A DNA stretch of 64,000 nt from Nymphaea colorata (Eukaryota > Streptophyta > Magnoliopsida > Nymphaeales > Nymphaeaceae): the NCBI RefSeq assembly GCF_008831285.2, contig NC_045138.2, positions 39,919,115 to 39,983,114 on the forward strand, written 5' to 3'. The notes below the pieces were generated by a model that saw nothing but the letters and a program-made list of their open reading frames with translations, made no database searches and had not been told where the DNA came from. The translations under genes and the position numbers were made by a program. Below, one piece after another: positions 11,060 to 22,994 of this stretch. The stretch's first letter is position 1, and each line of letters begins with the position of its first letter.

Positions 11060-14000
11060 GTGTGTGTGTGTACATATGTATGTATATATGATTTTATTAT
11101 CCTTTTTCTCTTTTGTGTGTCTGTTGTTGTATTATCTCCTTCTGATAGCTGCATATTGCCAAATCTTGCACAGGTTCCTGAATATTCCCCTTCACTTGAT
11201 GAAGAAGGCGTTTGCAGGATGGCTTTTGAGTTGATTTTTGCTTTTGATGAAGTAATATCTCTTGGTCACAAGGAAAGTGTAACTGTTGCACAAGTCAAGC
11301 AGTACTGTGAAATGGAGAGCCATGAAGAGAGGCTTCACAAGCTAGTTATGCAGAGCAAGATAAATGAAACCAAGGATGTTATGAAGAGAAAAGCTAGCGA
11401 AATTGACAAGAGCAAGGTTTATATTCTTATTTTGTAAGTCCTAATTGTTCTGCTGGCTTCTGATAACCTTTCTCCTGATGTGTATGTGCACCTGTTCTCC
11501 TTTTTCTCTTTTCTCTCTCTCTTCAGATGGAGAAGAATAGAGGGGAAAAAGGTGGTTTCATGTCTCTGCCATTGTCTGGTTCGACTAGAATTGAGAGTAG
11601 CTTCAACGATATGAGCATATCAGGTGGCAGCGGTGGGGGATTTGGCAGTGGATCTGGATTTGGATTTGACACTGATATCGAGCCAACTAAATCAAAAGGT
11701 TCTTCCTTGGCTTATTCTGCCAGAACAGTGATATTACTTCCCAGATAATTTTGTAGTTTTGAAAAAATTAATGATGAATATTGTTGAATTCTGAATCTGT
11801 CAGAGTTGCTTTTAAAATTTGCTGCTGCTGTTTGGTTCACTAACCTTGCATTATTTTGGTGTCACTAATTATGCGAAAATCTAGTCACATATTGTTCATA
11901 TTGCCAGGTCGGCCAACTTCTTCTGCCACAGCTCCCCCTAAAGGTCTTGGAATGCAGCTAGGAAAAACACAGAAAACTAATCAGTTCTTGGAGTCTCTGA
12001 AGGCGGAAGGTGAAGTAATTCTTGAAGATGTGAAACCCATCCCAGGACAGTCAAGAGCGCCTGCTCCCATACCATCTGATCCCATCACGTTGACTGTAGA
12101 AGAAAAAATTAATGTGACTCTAAAACGTGATGGTGGATTGAGTAACTTTGATGTCCAAGGGACTCTTTCACTGCAAATACTGAACAAGGAAGATGGTTTC
12201 ATTCAAGTCCAGGTGGTGTACTTCTTCTAGTATGGGAAAATAGATATGATTTTCCAGGTTTTCAGTTTAGTTTCTATCTTTTGAGGAGTCAGCTTTCCAA
12301 GATTCTGCCATATTGGCAGGCCATTGCAAATTTTCTCTCTTTCTATAAACTGTTGGCATGAAGGTTATGAAAATAGACAGTATAGTTGGTCGGCACAGGT
12401 TTTTTATATTTTCATTGATTGATTTTCCCTCATGGGTGTTTCTGGATTCTCAATTATTTCTTTAAAATATTTGGAAAAAAAATGTTGACCGCAGATGTGA
12501 ACTGATGTGTTTACTATCAGCTACATACTGTAGGAACAAAGTTTACTTTCTGATAATATGTTTAACTGTAATACGTGGAAGTCAAATGATCCGTTTCATT
12601 GACCTAGCATACAAGTATAATTTCAATTAAGTGCTGAATGCTAGAAATTTGTAAAACATTTAAGAAAAAGGTGTCATTGTAAGTTCTATTTCTTTTCCTG
12701 GATTTTTGAAAATTGTAAATTACTGTGACAATTCTTGATGTTTATGAACAACTACTTCGTTAAGCATCTGAAATCAACTATGTAATATTTATTTGCAACA
12801 ATTACCAATAGATCTTTTGAGAGAAGGAGCACATATAATATATTTATATTTATGTGAATATTTATGTTTATATTCACGATCATGTAATTAACTAGCTAAC
12901 CAGTATGGAGGTGATCTAAGTTGCCTTGGATTGACAAGTATAATTTACCATGTATTTTTTTTTGTTTGCACATTTGAAGATGCATTGTCATGATAAGTAA
13001 TACTGCTGTTTGTTTGGAAAATAGTTCACTTCTTCTAGAGCTTTGCTGCCTGTAAATTCTATGGATCAAAAGATTGTTGTGTTAATGCCTAATGGTCACT
13101 TTGGCATAGTGTGCAACATGACAGTTTTTATGTGTTGAAATTTTATAATCTAATATAAAGGGTTCTCTGTTGGTAAGTCCAATGCAATTTTGACTTGAAA
13201 CCAATGACAACCATAACTAGGTGGTAGTATGGCGTTTCCTTGCTTTTAGTTCTCATGAATGTCAAGTAAGAGTACCTCAAAGTGTTATTCATTTATTCCC
13301 TTCCTTTTCAGATTGAAAGTGGATCAAATGCAGGGTTGCAGTTCAAAACTCACCCGAACATCAACAAGGAATTATTTTCTAATGAAAATATACTAGGCTT
13401 GAGGGACCCTAACAGACCTTTCCCTACTGGCCAATCTGGTGAGGCTTCAGGGGTTGGGCTTTTGAAGTGGAGAATGCAAAGTGTTGATGAGTCTGCTGTG
13501 CCACTCAGCAGTAGGTTCCTGGCTTACCAATTTCTTTTTGTGTGTGTGTGTGTATATTGCAATGTCTTGTCTGAACATGTTTTTTTATTCCAGTCAATTG
13601 TTGGCCTTCTGTCTCTGGTGGGGAAACATATGTTAGTATTGAGTATGAAGCCTCCTCTATGTTTGATTTGCGGAATGTTGTCATTTCAATTCCTCTTCCT
13701 GCATTGAGGGATCACCCAGAAGTCAAGCAAATTGATGGAGACTGGAGGTCAACTTCTAGCACTAAACATTTCCATTGCCAAGTTGTTTGTAGAATACTTT
13801 GTGGTTGACTGGTTTCTGTTGCTTATTTGACATACTGACAATATTGCAGCCACTGATTCTCTCATGTGCCTGTCATTTCCTCTAGTAGTAGGAGAGGGAG
13901 TATGACCTAATGTCTGATGTTGAACATCGGATTGAATTGTATATGTGCTGAAATGTTTTGTAGCTAAACTATTTCTGGATCTTAACAAAGCTTCATTACT

Positions 14001-15948
14001 TGGATATATTTCTATATAATGAACTCAAAGGGGCACTGGACAAAAGATTGTTTCTTTTGTTAAAAAGCTGATTCTATATCAGATGCTATCAACCTTCCTT
14101 CTTAATTTTGCCCGTGGTTTTCTTGGTGTTGATGTTGTGTATTTTTTCTCATCTTCTTTTAATCTTGCACTTTTCATGTGTAATTTCAGAAGTCAGTTTA
14201 TTTTTTGTTGTCTATGCCTTAAAAGTCAAAGCTGTTGTCAAGCAGATAAAATCGTTTTTTATTATTTCACATCAAGAAATTCAGATATGCATAAGATATT
14301 TCTGTTTTTCGTTTGCATGTATATATGTGCCTGTATGGTTGTCCATGTCATTCCATCTGCTGTCACCGTAGTTCTTCTCGAGGCATTCCTAGTAGTTGCA
14401 TTTGATATCCCTTAGAAGCATATGCAACCTTTACAAAATTTCCTGCTTTGGTGTTAATTTATTGGCACAGTCATGGAGATCATGCCTGTCCAGTTTGATC
14501 TACTTAATATGAACTGCAAGTATTATTAAATAAAGGGAGCTTCTATATGGAAAAGTTATTATATTGAGACGAGCTACTAGTCTAACATGCTAGAATACAA
14601 GTGTCTAGATGCACTCACATGGACATGTTCGGGTATATGTGATACATCCTCATCATATGCACACCCAACCTAGGTGTCTTTCTTTTGTACTCGACAGCAT
14701 GTTTATTGCAAGAAGTATGTCTGGGACCAAGGTTTTGAGTTCCACGCTGCTATTTTTTGTACATTGGCAAGGTAGAAGTCAATCTTTTGTTCAGCATGTT
14801 TTGGGTTTTGCCTTTGTTTTGCTGCATTTCTCAATTTAAGATCTGTATATTTTGCTATTCATATTTTGACCATATAATTCTACTGTTAGATTGTTCAATA
14901 GTACCTATTTGGATGCAGATACGACAGTAGGAGCTCTGTTTTAGAGTGGTCTATCCTTTTGATTGATAACTCAAACAGGAGGTAAGCAATATTAAGATGT
15001 GTTAGAGCAGCCTCATTACTTTCATTTCATAATTCTTATTTGCACATTGCAGTGGATCTATGGAGTTTGTAGTTCCTCCAGCAGACTCTTCTGCTTTCTT
15101 CCCCATACAAGTTAGGTTCACTGCAGCCAAAACATTCAGCGATGTGAAGGTTAGTTTGTTTAAAATTTTAAATGTAGCCATTTCCCTTTTTAATGCCTGT
15201 CCTAGTTTGCTGCATGCTCTGTAGTTGGTGCTTGGGATAGGACGACCAACACTTTGTGCATGTGTGCATGTTCAGATAAGGAAAATGGGAAGGGGAGGTA
15301 TTGCCTCTGACATGTCTTGTCTTGTAAAGTAATTATGATTTTGAAGTTCATAATGCCGATACTTTGGGCCTCTAATTTTAGATCAAAGTCAACAGCAGTG
15401 GTAAAGCAAGTGGACTAGGCACTAGGCACTTTTATGTTAAGTGCTAGAAAAAAGCTTGTGATTATTCAGTGGCATCGTCAAATGTCGTAGGGCTTTATCA
15501 TTGCGTTTGTTTAGTGCTTTGGTTTGTAACATTCTAGCATTTATGGAACTTTTGATCCATGCAATCGTTTTGGTGAGTGATTCTCTCTCCTAGTTGTAAA
15601 GAAATCCAATTCGATGTTTCTTGTACATCTCACTGAACATCATGGACCATAGTTTTGTTCATCCAAGTTTGTTATAGAAAATTGCAACTTTGTTCTAGCC
15701 AAGTATGAGAAGGTATGGAGAACCCCATGGCCTTGAGTTCAGTCTCGACGTTCCAGTTGATAGACGGTGGATGTGATTTTGTTTTGTCATTACTACATGA
15801 TACTTGTGAAAAGTGGCTGACTTCTTAGATGGATGGTTAAAATTTTCCAATTTTGCAGGTTGTTAATGTTTTGCCCCTGAAAGGAGGTCCTCCTCCAAAG
15901 TTTGCCCATCGCACACAGCTCATCACTGAAAATTACCAAGTAATGTGA
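10157..15948 (+). CDS. Coatomer subunit delta (archain), ATG exon not located
   Basis: Delta-COP is part of the adaptor-like F-subcomplex of the COPI coat, which returns cargo from Golgi to ER. Exons: 10157-10196, 10462-10685, 11174-11416, 11527-11698, 11908-12212, 13312-13510, 13594-13747, 14919-14981, 15053-15149 and 15859-15948 (TGA). All phases join, giving 528 residues, or 529 with the initiator Met, close to the Arabidopsis length. The N-terminal longin-like part includes [23 protein letters not shown] and [17 protein letters not shown], followed by [20 protein letters not shown] Gly/Ser-rich linker follows (exon 11527-11698). The C-terminal mu-homology domain starts near [16 protein letters not shown] and contains [19 protein letters not shown] and [13 protein letters not shown]. 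The first exon begins with GTG GTT after an acceptor and has an in-frame stop just upstream, so the ATG must sit at the end of an upstream, mostly untranslated exon. The largest intron is 12213-13311. Confidence 0.96.
11025..11090. repeat. (CA)n-(TA)n-(TG)n self-complementary microsatellite
   Basis: In the delta-COP intron 10686-11173, about 13 CA units run into TATATATAT and then about 6 TG units. The CA and TG arms are complementary, so the tract can fold on itself. The next acceptor is about 80 bp downstream. Confidence 0.85.
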
Positions 15949-16856
15949 TCTTGATTTTATTGTGTTTGGTTTCCATGTATACATCGAGCATGACTACCCT
16001 CCCTTTGTTGATATTTTTGCTTGCCATGCAATGAAGCAAAAGGGTCTGTATTTTCTTCCTTTTTCCCTTTTTTTTGAGAGTTAAGCCGAGGACAACACCA
16101 AGGAGAAATTCAAAACAATAAAATTTTAAAGTTGTTGCTTGATATAGGTTCTCTAGCTTGACATGGTTCAAATGTTCCTTTTATCCCAGGATTAAAATCC
16201 TGGATTCAGCTGAATAGGGATTTGCATCCCTATTTGTTGTTTTGGTTTTATGTCAGGGTTTCCATTCCACTGTTTGTTGATCGCTTGGAAAAAAATGTTA
16301 TATAGACTGTTGGCATGTATAGTATATGGCTGCTGATGAGATTAGCACACCAAACTTGCATCGTCTATGGTGGGCAGAAAATTAATCTGCATTTTAACCT
16401 GTAACATATAAACCTTGACAAGGCAAGTAACGAGATGATAGCAAAGCAAACCAGCCAAGGGCGTTCAAGCAAGACTATTTGGAGAATTACTTTCTCCACA
16501 AAAAGATCATGCAAACGCTAACAATGCGTTTCCAATGGTATTATTGGAGCCTCACGGACTCTAAAAAAAAAAAACACCCACACACACAAAAATTTACAAA
16601 CACAACACCAATATCATAAACCAATAGCATTTCCATTTTCTGTTTAATAAAGATCATACAAACCATCAACATTGAACCTTGGGGAGTTGCATTTACAACT
16701 AAGATGGCAAAACTCAAGAACCAAGAATTTCAGAATTAAGTGGCGTCCTAAACGCCATCTTTAGAAAAGCAATGAAGGCCCTAAAAATACCATTCGGAGC
16801 ACCCTGTATAAAGAGAAAAAAAAAGAGAACCTAATTTACCTAGTGCAGCAATATTG
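15949..16856. other. delta-COP 3' flank, no gene seen
   Basis: The first part is probably the 3' UTR of delta-COP. The rest is AT-rich with a poly-A/CA tract near 16563-16595. No coding evidence or transposon ends were recognised. Confidence 0.4.
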
Positions 16857-17630
16857 TTAACCAATCAATTGCCAATAAGAAACACTAAACCGAATAAAGT
16901 GGAGAAATGATAATTGACACTGACAAGTGACAAACCATCTTTTGATATGTGCTGCTGCTAGAAACGAGCTTCCACGATTCATCTTCATTCCCATCCCTTT
17001 CTTTTTCTCTTTAACGTTCCAGCAAAGCGAACCGTCGCCGCTGCTCTGCTCGGTCGTCACTGCCGAGTCATCAAGAGATGGCTCACGGTTGCTCGTCAGC
17101 TCCGCAAACCGAACTCCCAAACTCTGCCCAAATTTACGACTTGCCTGCTGATCGCCCTCTACACCCTGCAGAAACGCCAGGTCGTTGCCGTTCATATCTA
17201 CTCATTCCCTGCCATCGAGGCATGGAATCGACCAGACCACATTGCCTGCAGATCCCCAAATGGGGATGAGGAATTGGCGGCCACATTGGATGCAAATAAA
17301 GCCTGAGATTTAGCAAACAAGAAGTAAGTATCCCTCCGCTTTGCCCAAATCTCCAAAAACTCAGATAACACCCAAAAGCCCAGAATCTGTCCTTCATTCT
17401 CTGAACTCAATGTGCGTTGGTTTCACCTGCCAATTGAAATGTGATGGAGATGGAAACATGAAACCTATAGAACGCATTGTGGGTCGCCTCGGTGGATCAA
17501 TTGAAAGGGGACGATGGCTTCTGCGCAGCTGCCTGAAGCTGTTCATAGGGATGAAGACGAAGAGAGAGGCAAAATTCATACACACGAGCGCACGAACATG
17601 CACGCCTATACATAAATGCATACCTATCAA
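16857..17630 (-). other. Unassigned coding-like segment, minus strand
   Basis: On the minus strand this stretch is richer in G and C than its neighbours and has overlapping open frames with protein-like composition. One (17410-17198) contains EFLEIWAKRRDTYFLFAKSQ. Another (17195-16857) contains GQSLGVRFAELTSNREPSL. A third (17630-17394) contains RPLSIDPPRRPTMRSIG. They sit in different frames with stops between them and I could not join them with convincing splice sites. It may be a decayed gene, a gene fragment, or exons of a gene I do not recognise. No function is proposed. Confidence 0.25.
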
Positions 17631-17879
17631 GCCATGGACCTGTCCTTCTAAGAAGGCATAGTTGGAGTTTACGTATGAGACTCGAGAATGTGCGTGAAGG
17701 AATTTTATGAAAGTTGGGATCTATCCTGAAACTTTTTATGATAGAAGCCTCTAGCTCAACAAAGTCCCACGGTACCGAGCAGATGGCTTGGGCTTCGCGA
17801 GTTAAGAGCGTCCTTGAAGAAGAAAAGTAACCATAATTTTCAAGAATAAAAATGTTGTTGAAGTTGCGGAAGGTAATTA

Positions 17880-18620
17880 AGAATGATGATAGATTACAGA
17901 GAAAAGTAATAGTTGTAACTAAAACAATGTTTGCTTGAACGATGAAGTTTCACAAAATTGTCAATCATCGTCCCCTTAAACATTGGTTAATTTTGGCGCA
18001 CAAGAAGAGCAGGAAAACTCTGCCTGAATTTGCCAAAACCATATAGGTATTAGGGCCTCACTTAGGATCCCAAGGGAGATATTAGATATACACGAAGCGT
18101 TGAATATGTGTACATGACCATAGATTCAGAAAGAGAAACCGTATGCAACTGGTCAACCGTTTTAAATAGAGTTGAATGCATGATCAATGTCAACCATTCT
18201 AAGTAGATCTAAATTATTTGAATTATTAAAATTTAAACGTTCTCCCAAATTTATCCCAACTTATAAGAAATTGATTTTCCATATTTGAATGAAATTTGAC
18301 TTGTCAGAGGATTTAGTTTTAGAATATCATAAATACAATGACTCACTAGCTAGCAACAAATGTACATGTGTATAAAAAAAAACTTTCGTGTAAAACCAGA
18401 GGCCGACCTCTATAAAACAAGATAGTCCTAACTCTTGAATCTTTTTCTTCATTGAATGTTCGGTTCTAGAATATTAGAGGCTAAAATATCCATATGAATG
18501 ATACAAACGAGTTGGACGAGCTGAGGATTTCAATAAGGATATGAATACTTGACATCTGATTTAGAATTAAACTGGATTTGAAAAGGATTAGATTATGTAG
18601 ATCGAACTGAATAGGTTAGG
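17880..18620. repeat. Dispersed repeat, copy 1 of 3
   Basis: This matches segments at about 39700-40330 and 54905-55480. Shared blocks in order: a tract like GAATGCATGATCAATGTCAACC, TTATAAGAAATTGATTTTC, GACTTGTCAGAGGATTTAG, then TATAAAA followed by GATAGTCCTAACTCTTG, then TTAGAATATTA, and an end block like GGATTAGATTATGTAGA. Identity is moderate with many indels. It may be an old solo LTR or another TE remnant; I could not define termini or a target-site duplication. Confidence 0.6.
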
Positions 18621-18886
18621 GGGAAGACCCGGAAAGCCACGGAGAAATTGGGAGAGAAGACAACTTCGGCCAGGGTAATAATAGTTAAGCTTACTCACCT
18701 ATTTTCTTTTAATTCCCATTTTGAAAATTTCGTGGTAGTTGTTTCGTTTTATTCTCGAGCAGATAATGCATGGAAATGTCGAGATAATTTCAAATTCTGG
18801 CGACGTTTTTTTCAAATTTGCATGTTGATATTGTACGACAGTATCCCCATGTTTTCAATAAATTGCCTTCCCAAGTTAACTGTAGG

Positions 18887-19216
18887 TAGGGCTGCACATG
18901 AGCCGAGTTGAGCCCAGCTTGGCCAGCTCGAGCTCAACTCGACTACACAAAATCGAGCTCGAATTTGACTCGTTTAACTTGTGAAAATTTGTTTTTATCC
19001 TAAAAGTTAAAACCAGTGAACCGGTTTTGGCAATATTATATAGAGTATTGGTTTGCGAGTCGAGTCGAGTCGAGTTCCTGAAACTCGAACTCAACTTGTT
19101 TATCGTTTTGAGTATCTTTATAAGCTTGTCGTTTATAAGCTAGTCAAGTACGAACCAAGTCTTTCCGAGCGAGTTTGAGCTGAGCCCAAATTGAATCTGC
19201 TCTTTGTGCAGCCCTG
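18887..19216. mobile_element. hAT-type non-autonomous element (MITE), CGAG-rich
   Basis: The 330 bp element starts TAGGGCTGCACA and ends TGTGCAGCCCTG, which gives 12-bp terminal inverted repeats differing at the first base, as in the hAT YAGGG consensus. It is flanked by 8-bp duplications ACTGTAGG (18879-18886) and GCTGTAGG (19217-19224), one mismatch. The interior is made of repeated CGAGTCGAG / GAGCTCGAGC motifs. It has no coding capacity. A second element with the same layout is at 56546-57009. Confidence 0.8.
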
Positions 19217-19489
19217 GCTGTAGGTCAGCAGGTTTTGCTGACCAGTGTCTTTGTATTTTGCAATTAGAAGCAGAGCCAAAAAAATTTCTGACTAAAATTT
19301 TAAATATTTAAGTAACACCGATATGTAAATGAAATATCAATATGAAATTAAGCATTTTTAGCCAGTATGGGCAATTGCTCACAAAGTGCCCACACCAGCC
19401 TCAGTCAGCCCCTGTGTGCAACCTTTCCGGGGTTTTTTTTTTTTAATGCATTTGTTTTCCAACGATCAGTCACTTTTATCTAAACAACT

Positions 19490-20140
19490 TCGGAAATTCA
19501 TATTGCAAGAAAAGTAAATGGTAGTGGACCTACACAATGAGGTTGTACATTTATCCAGATATTAGATTTCCAGTTAATTATTAGGTTGATGGAGCGATAT
19601 CGCTAGATTTGGCTAACAATGCAATATGTTTCAGAGTATCGCTTTCAGCCATACCTTTGCAAGTTCTCATTATTATTTTTTTTTTCAAGAAAACTTTCTG
19701 GCATTCCTTCAAGTGTATCGCCTCTATATATGTTAGCTTTTCTACTAAACATGAGATTGAGATTGGTTTTGCAAGATAAAACGTTATAAGTACCCGTGGG
19801 GCAGGCTTTGTGTTATGAGGCAGGGGAAGTTACGGGCACCTGTACACAGTAAAGGAGGGAAGCACATTTTGGTTAATTTATTAAAAAGAAATGTCTTCCA
19901 TAATTTTTTTTACTTTTTAACATTTTCAATTTTGTCTTTATAAAAAGTTTTCATTTACGTCGCGGTTCAAAGAACAAAATCTTGTGAAGGTTTGTATATA
20001 AGATATGATCATTGCAAGTCCAATTTGAAGGCCATCAAAAACAAGAAAAATTTAAATTTTCAGTTTTGTAAAAGTTTATATAAACTTAGATAAGATATGG
20101 TTATTGCAAGTTGAATTTGAATGTAATCAAAATCAAGAGA
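19490..20140. repeat. Dispersed repeat pair, copy 1
   Basis: This matches 28428-28752. Shared blocks are AGTGGACCTACACAATGAGG, TTTATCCAGATATTAG, CCAGTTAATTATTAGGTTGATGG and AATGCAATATGTTTCAGAGTATCGC. A twice-repeated unit follows (near 20000 and 20090) with GATAAGATATG, ATTGCAAG and AATTTGAAGGCCATCAA. In this copy the two halves are separated by about 320 bp (19675-19990) absent from the other copy. It is probably a TE remnant of unknown class. Confidence 0.65.
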
Positions 20141-21013
20141 TAACTATATATAAGAGCCGAAGAAAATGAAGCTCGATGGTGTTGTGTTTAGCTTTTTTTT
20201 CCCAATAGCAGAGAATAACTTTTGACACAGGCAAAGACTTGGTTGTGATAATTGCTAGCTTATGAAGTGAATTAAGCCTCTTAAATCCATCATTACTTTT
20301 TGAACTGTGAAACTTGTTTTTGAGTGATGTCCTTAATTTGTACCGATATGTCACTAGAAAGAAAGTAATTTCAGGACATAAGGGAGATCAAGTTGCATGC
20401 ACAGGGTGTGCATGCATGTGACAAATATTTATATACACTAAAGAAAAAAGAAGAAAAGTTGGATATTAAAAAAAAAATTATAAAGAAATTTATATTTTAT
20501 ACTTTTAACATTTTCACAAGCTCTTTTTTGTCTATTTAAAAGTCTTTATTTTTTTTTCTTTACTAGAAATAATTTGGTCATTACACACTCCTGTGCACAG
20601 AGAAATACACCTAACTAGTTTCAGACATAGGTGAGGATGATTACACAAGTACAGAAGCGTTCCAAAACTAAAAGGGTTTATTGTCTTCTTAGAACGCATG
20701 TTATTATCAAGAACGCCAAGTTTTTGTTTCAAAAAATATGGTGTAATGACGCATGTTGTCTTTGGATCCAATAATGAGACGTTAACGGACATAATAACAC
20801 TATGTTTATTAAAACAAGAACATAACGTCCGTAGGATACATGTATCGAGAAAGTAGTATTCTTGGTGCCATGTATGTCTTTCAACGACTGCCTTATTGCA
20901 CAGAACCATGCACACAACTGTTACGTATATATGGCAGAACAAGGCCCCTTGTTTGACATATTGTTATTCAAACCAAGAAGGACACCCACACCTTCCTCAC
21001 ATGATCTTCACTT
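20141..21013. other. Intergenic, downstream of the glucanase gene
   Basis: This is AT-rich sequence without supported genes. On the minus strand the part next to 21014 is probably the 3' UTR of the glucanase. Open frames at 20532-20942 have no recognisable features. Confidence 0.4.
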
Positions 21014-22198
21014 TCAAGAGAAATCGATGGGGTAGACAGGAACCATGTTGGGATAGAAGAGGCCAAAGTGGTTCTCAGTGCCCTGTGGAGTCTTCTGGTT
21101 CTCATTGAACAGTGCAAAGATGTACGTCTCGATGGGCGTCCCTGGCCTCTTGGGCGTCCCTTGTGCCACATGCCTCACCAGGTTCTGGTTGTAGGTACGG
21201 GCGTTCTCGATGGTCGAGAAGCCATCGTTCTCCCCACCGGACGGCCAGCCGCTTTCCGAAACCACGATGCGGACTTGGCCGGCACCATACCTTTCCAAGG
21301 CGGAGTAGACGGAGTCGACCATGGCGTCGAACAGGTTCCTGTACCTCAGTTGCCCGTCGTACACCACGTCAGAGTTGGCGGTGAAGAGGGCGTAGGGAAG
21401 GTTCTGCCGCATGCCCTTGTAGGTGAAGTAGGGATAGACGTTCAGCATCAGGGGCGCGCCGGTGTCGACGAGAAACTTGACGACGGGACGCATGAAGGGA
21501 GCGGCTCTGTCGGAGAAAGAACCGGCGGATGGAGGGTAGGATGTGCCCATCACCGCCATGTGAACGGCGGTGGTCACCATGATCTTGCCTTGCAAACCCG
21601 CCGAGGATATCGCGTCGTACACGTGACCCATGGCCGGACCGACGTATTGGGCATGCACTTCAGCAGTGGTGCCGAAGACTTCGTTGCCGACGGTGATGTA
21701 CCGGAAGTCAACCTCCGGCAGGTAGGCCAGGATGTGCCGCTGGACCCAGTCTTTGGCGAAGTCCAGATCCTCAGCGAGCCTTTTCAGGTCATCGTTACTC
21801 ACACCCACGTTAACTTGGATTCCTGTATTCCTCAGAGCATTGAGGACGCCGGCGTCCGGATCATACAGCCTCACCTTTCTAATACCCTTGGACCGGATGA
21901 GTTGGATAGCCTCTGGTGGGGATGGCAGATTGTTGCCGAGCAGCCCGTAGCAAACTCCAACATGTTCATTCCCTACAGCCCGTAAAGACTCCTTTTAAAG
22001 CCATTCAATGTCAGAAAGGGGAAAGCTAATTGATTGACCTGCGGCTCAGGTATGTGCTGATTCAAAGTTAAAGTTATGTAAGGTGAAATCAGAAATTTTT
22101 TATAAAGAAGAAAGCAAATTAAATTTTAACATAGGTCGAAATCATTTTTCAAAATTTTTATACAGGATAAAGAAAAATTTTCTAAAACTTACATTTCT

Positions 22199-22239
<41 letters not shown>

Positions 22240-22959
22240 GGGGTGGTGTTAAGACCGATGTAAACCCCCTGACTCCGCCCCTAAAGGTATGAGAAGAGAT
22301 ATGCATTTGTTTGCCTATAAGTTTGGCTATATGTTTTTGCCCTTACACACGAGTTTATGTATTTATGTGCATGACACGTATCAGGTTGAAGCAGGGAGAG
22401 TTAAGAAATTTTAAAAATTTTAAAAATTTATATATAAATTTTAAAAATTTAAGTTTAACTTATACCAAAAAAATTAAAAAATATATTTTAACTCTTGTTA
22501 AAAAATATTGAAACCGCTCATGCAACTAAAACTTATGGCTCTGCCAAGACTCAATGAAAGTGGACTAAACAGATATAAATGTCATTCACTATATGCACAG
22601 CAACCCCTTCTCGCCTCTTGGAGTAAGTTTTCTGTGAAGCAGATGTTGAACTTCGTGCAGCCTATAGGGTCAAGATAAAGCAGAATGGGTTTTTGTAAAC
22701 CTTTGCGAAGTTCAATTACACCTGTGAAAAAACAGGATTTTTGAATGGATCAGCCCATTTTAATTAGGATATCAGGACCGTGTTTACGTACGTCCTTCAT
22801 TTTGTCGGAAATATATGTATAAAACTCTTCCATCTCAATTTTTTATATGAATGTTTTAAGCAATGAATCTCCATGCATGAATCTGGATACCAAAATTTGG
22901 AACAAAACGATAAGAACAAATGGAAAAAGAGGTCATGCATGATCCTAAATGTCATATAA

Positions 22960-22994
<35 letters not shown>

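Noticed and set aside
21068-21985. 305-codon open frame on the + strand
   Set aside because: It is exactly antisense to the glucanase exon, whose GC-rich codons leave the opposite strand open. No family is recognisable, while the minus strand carries the GH17 motifs.
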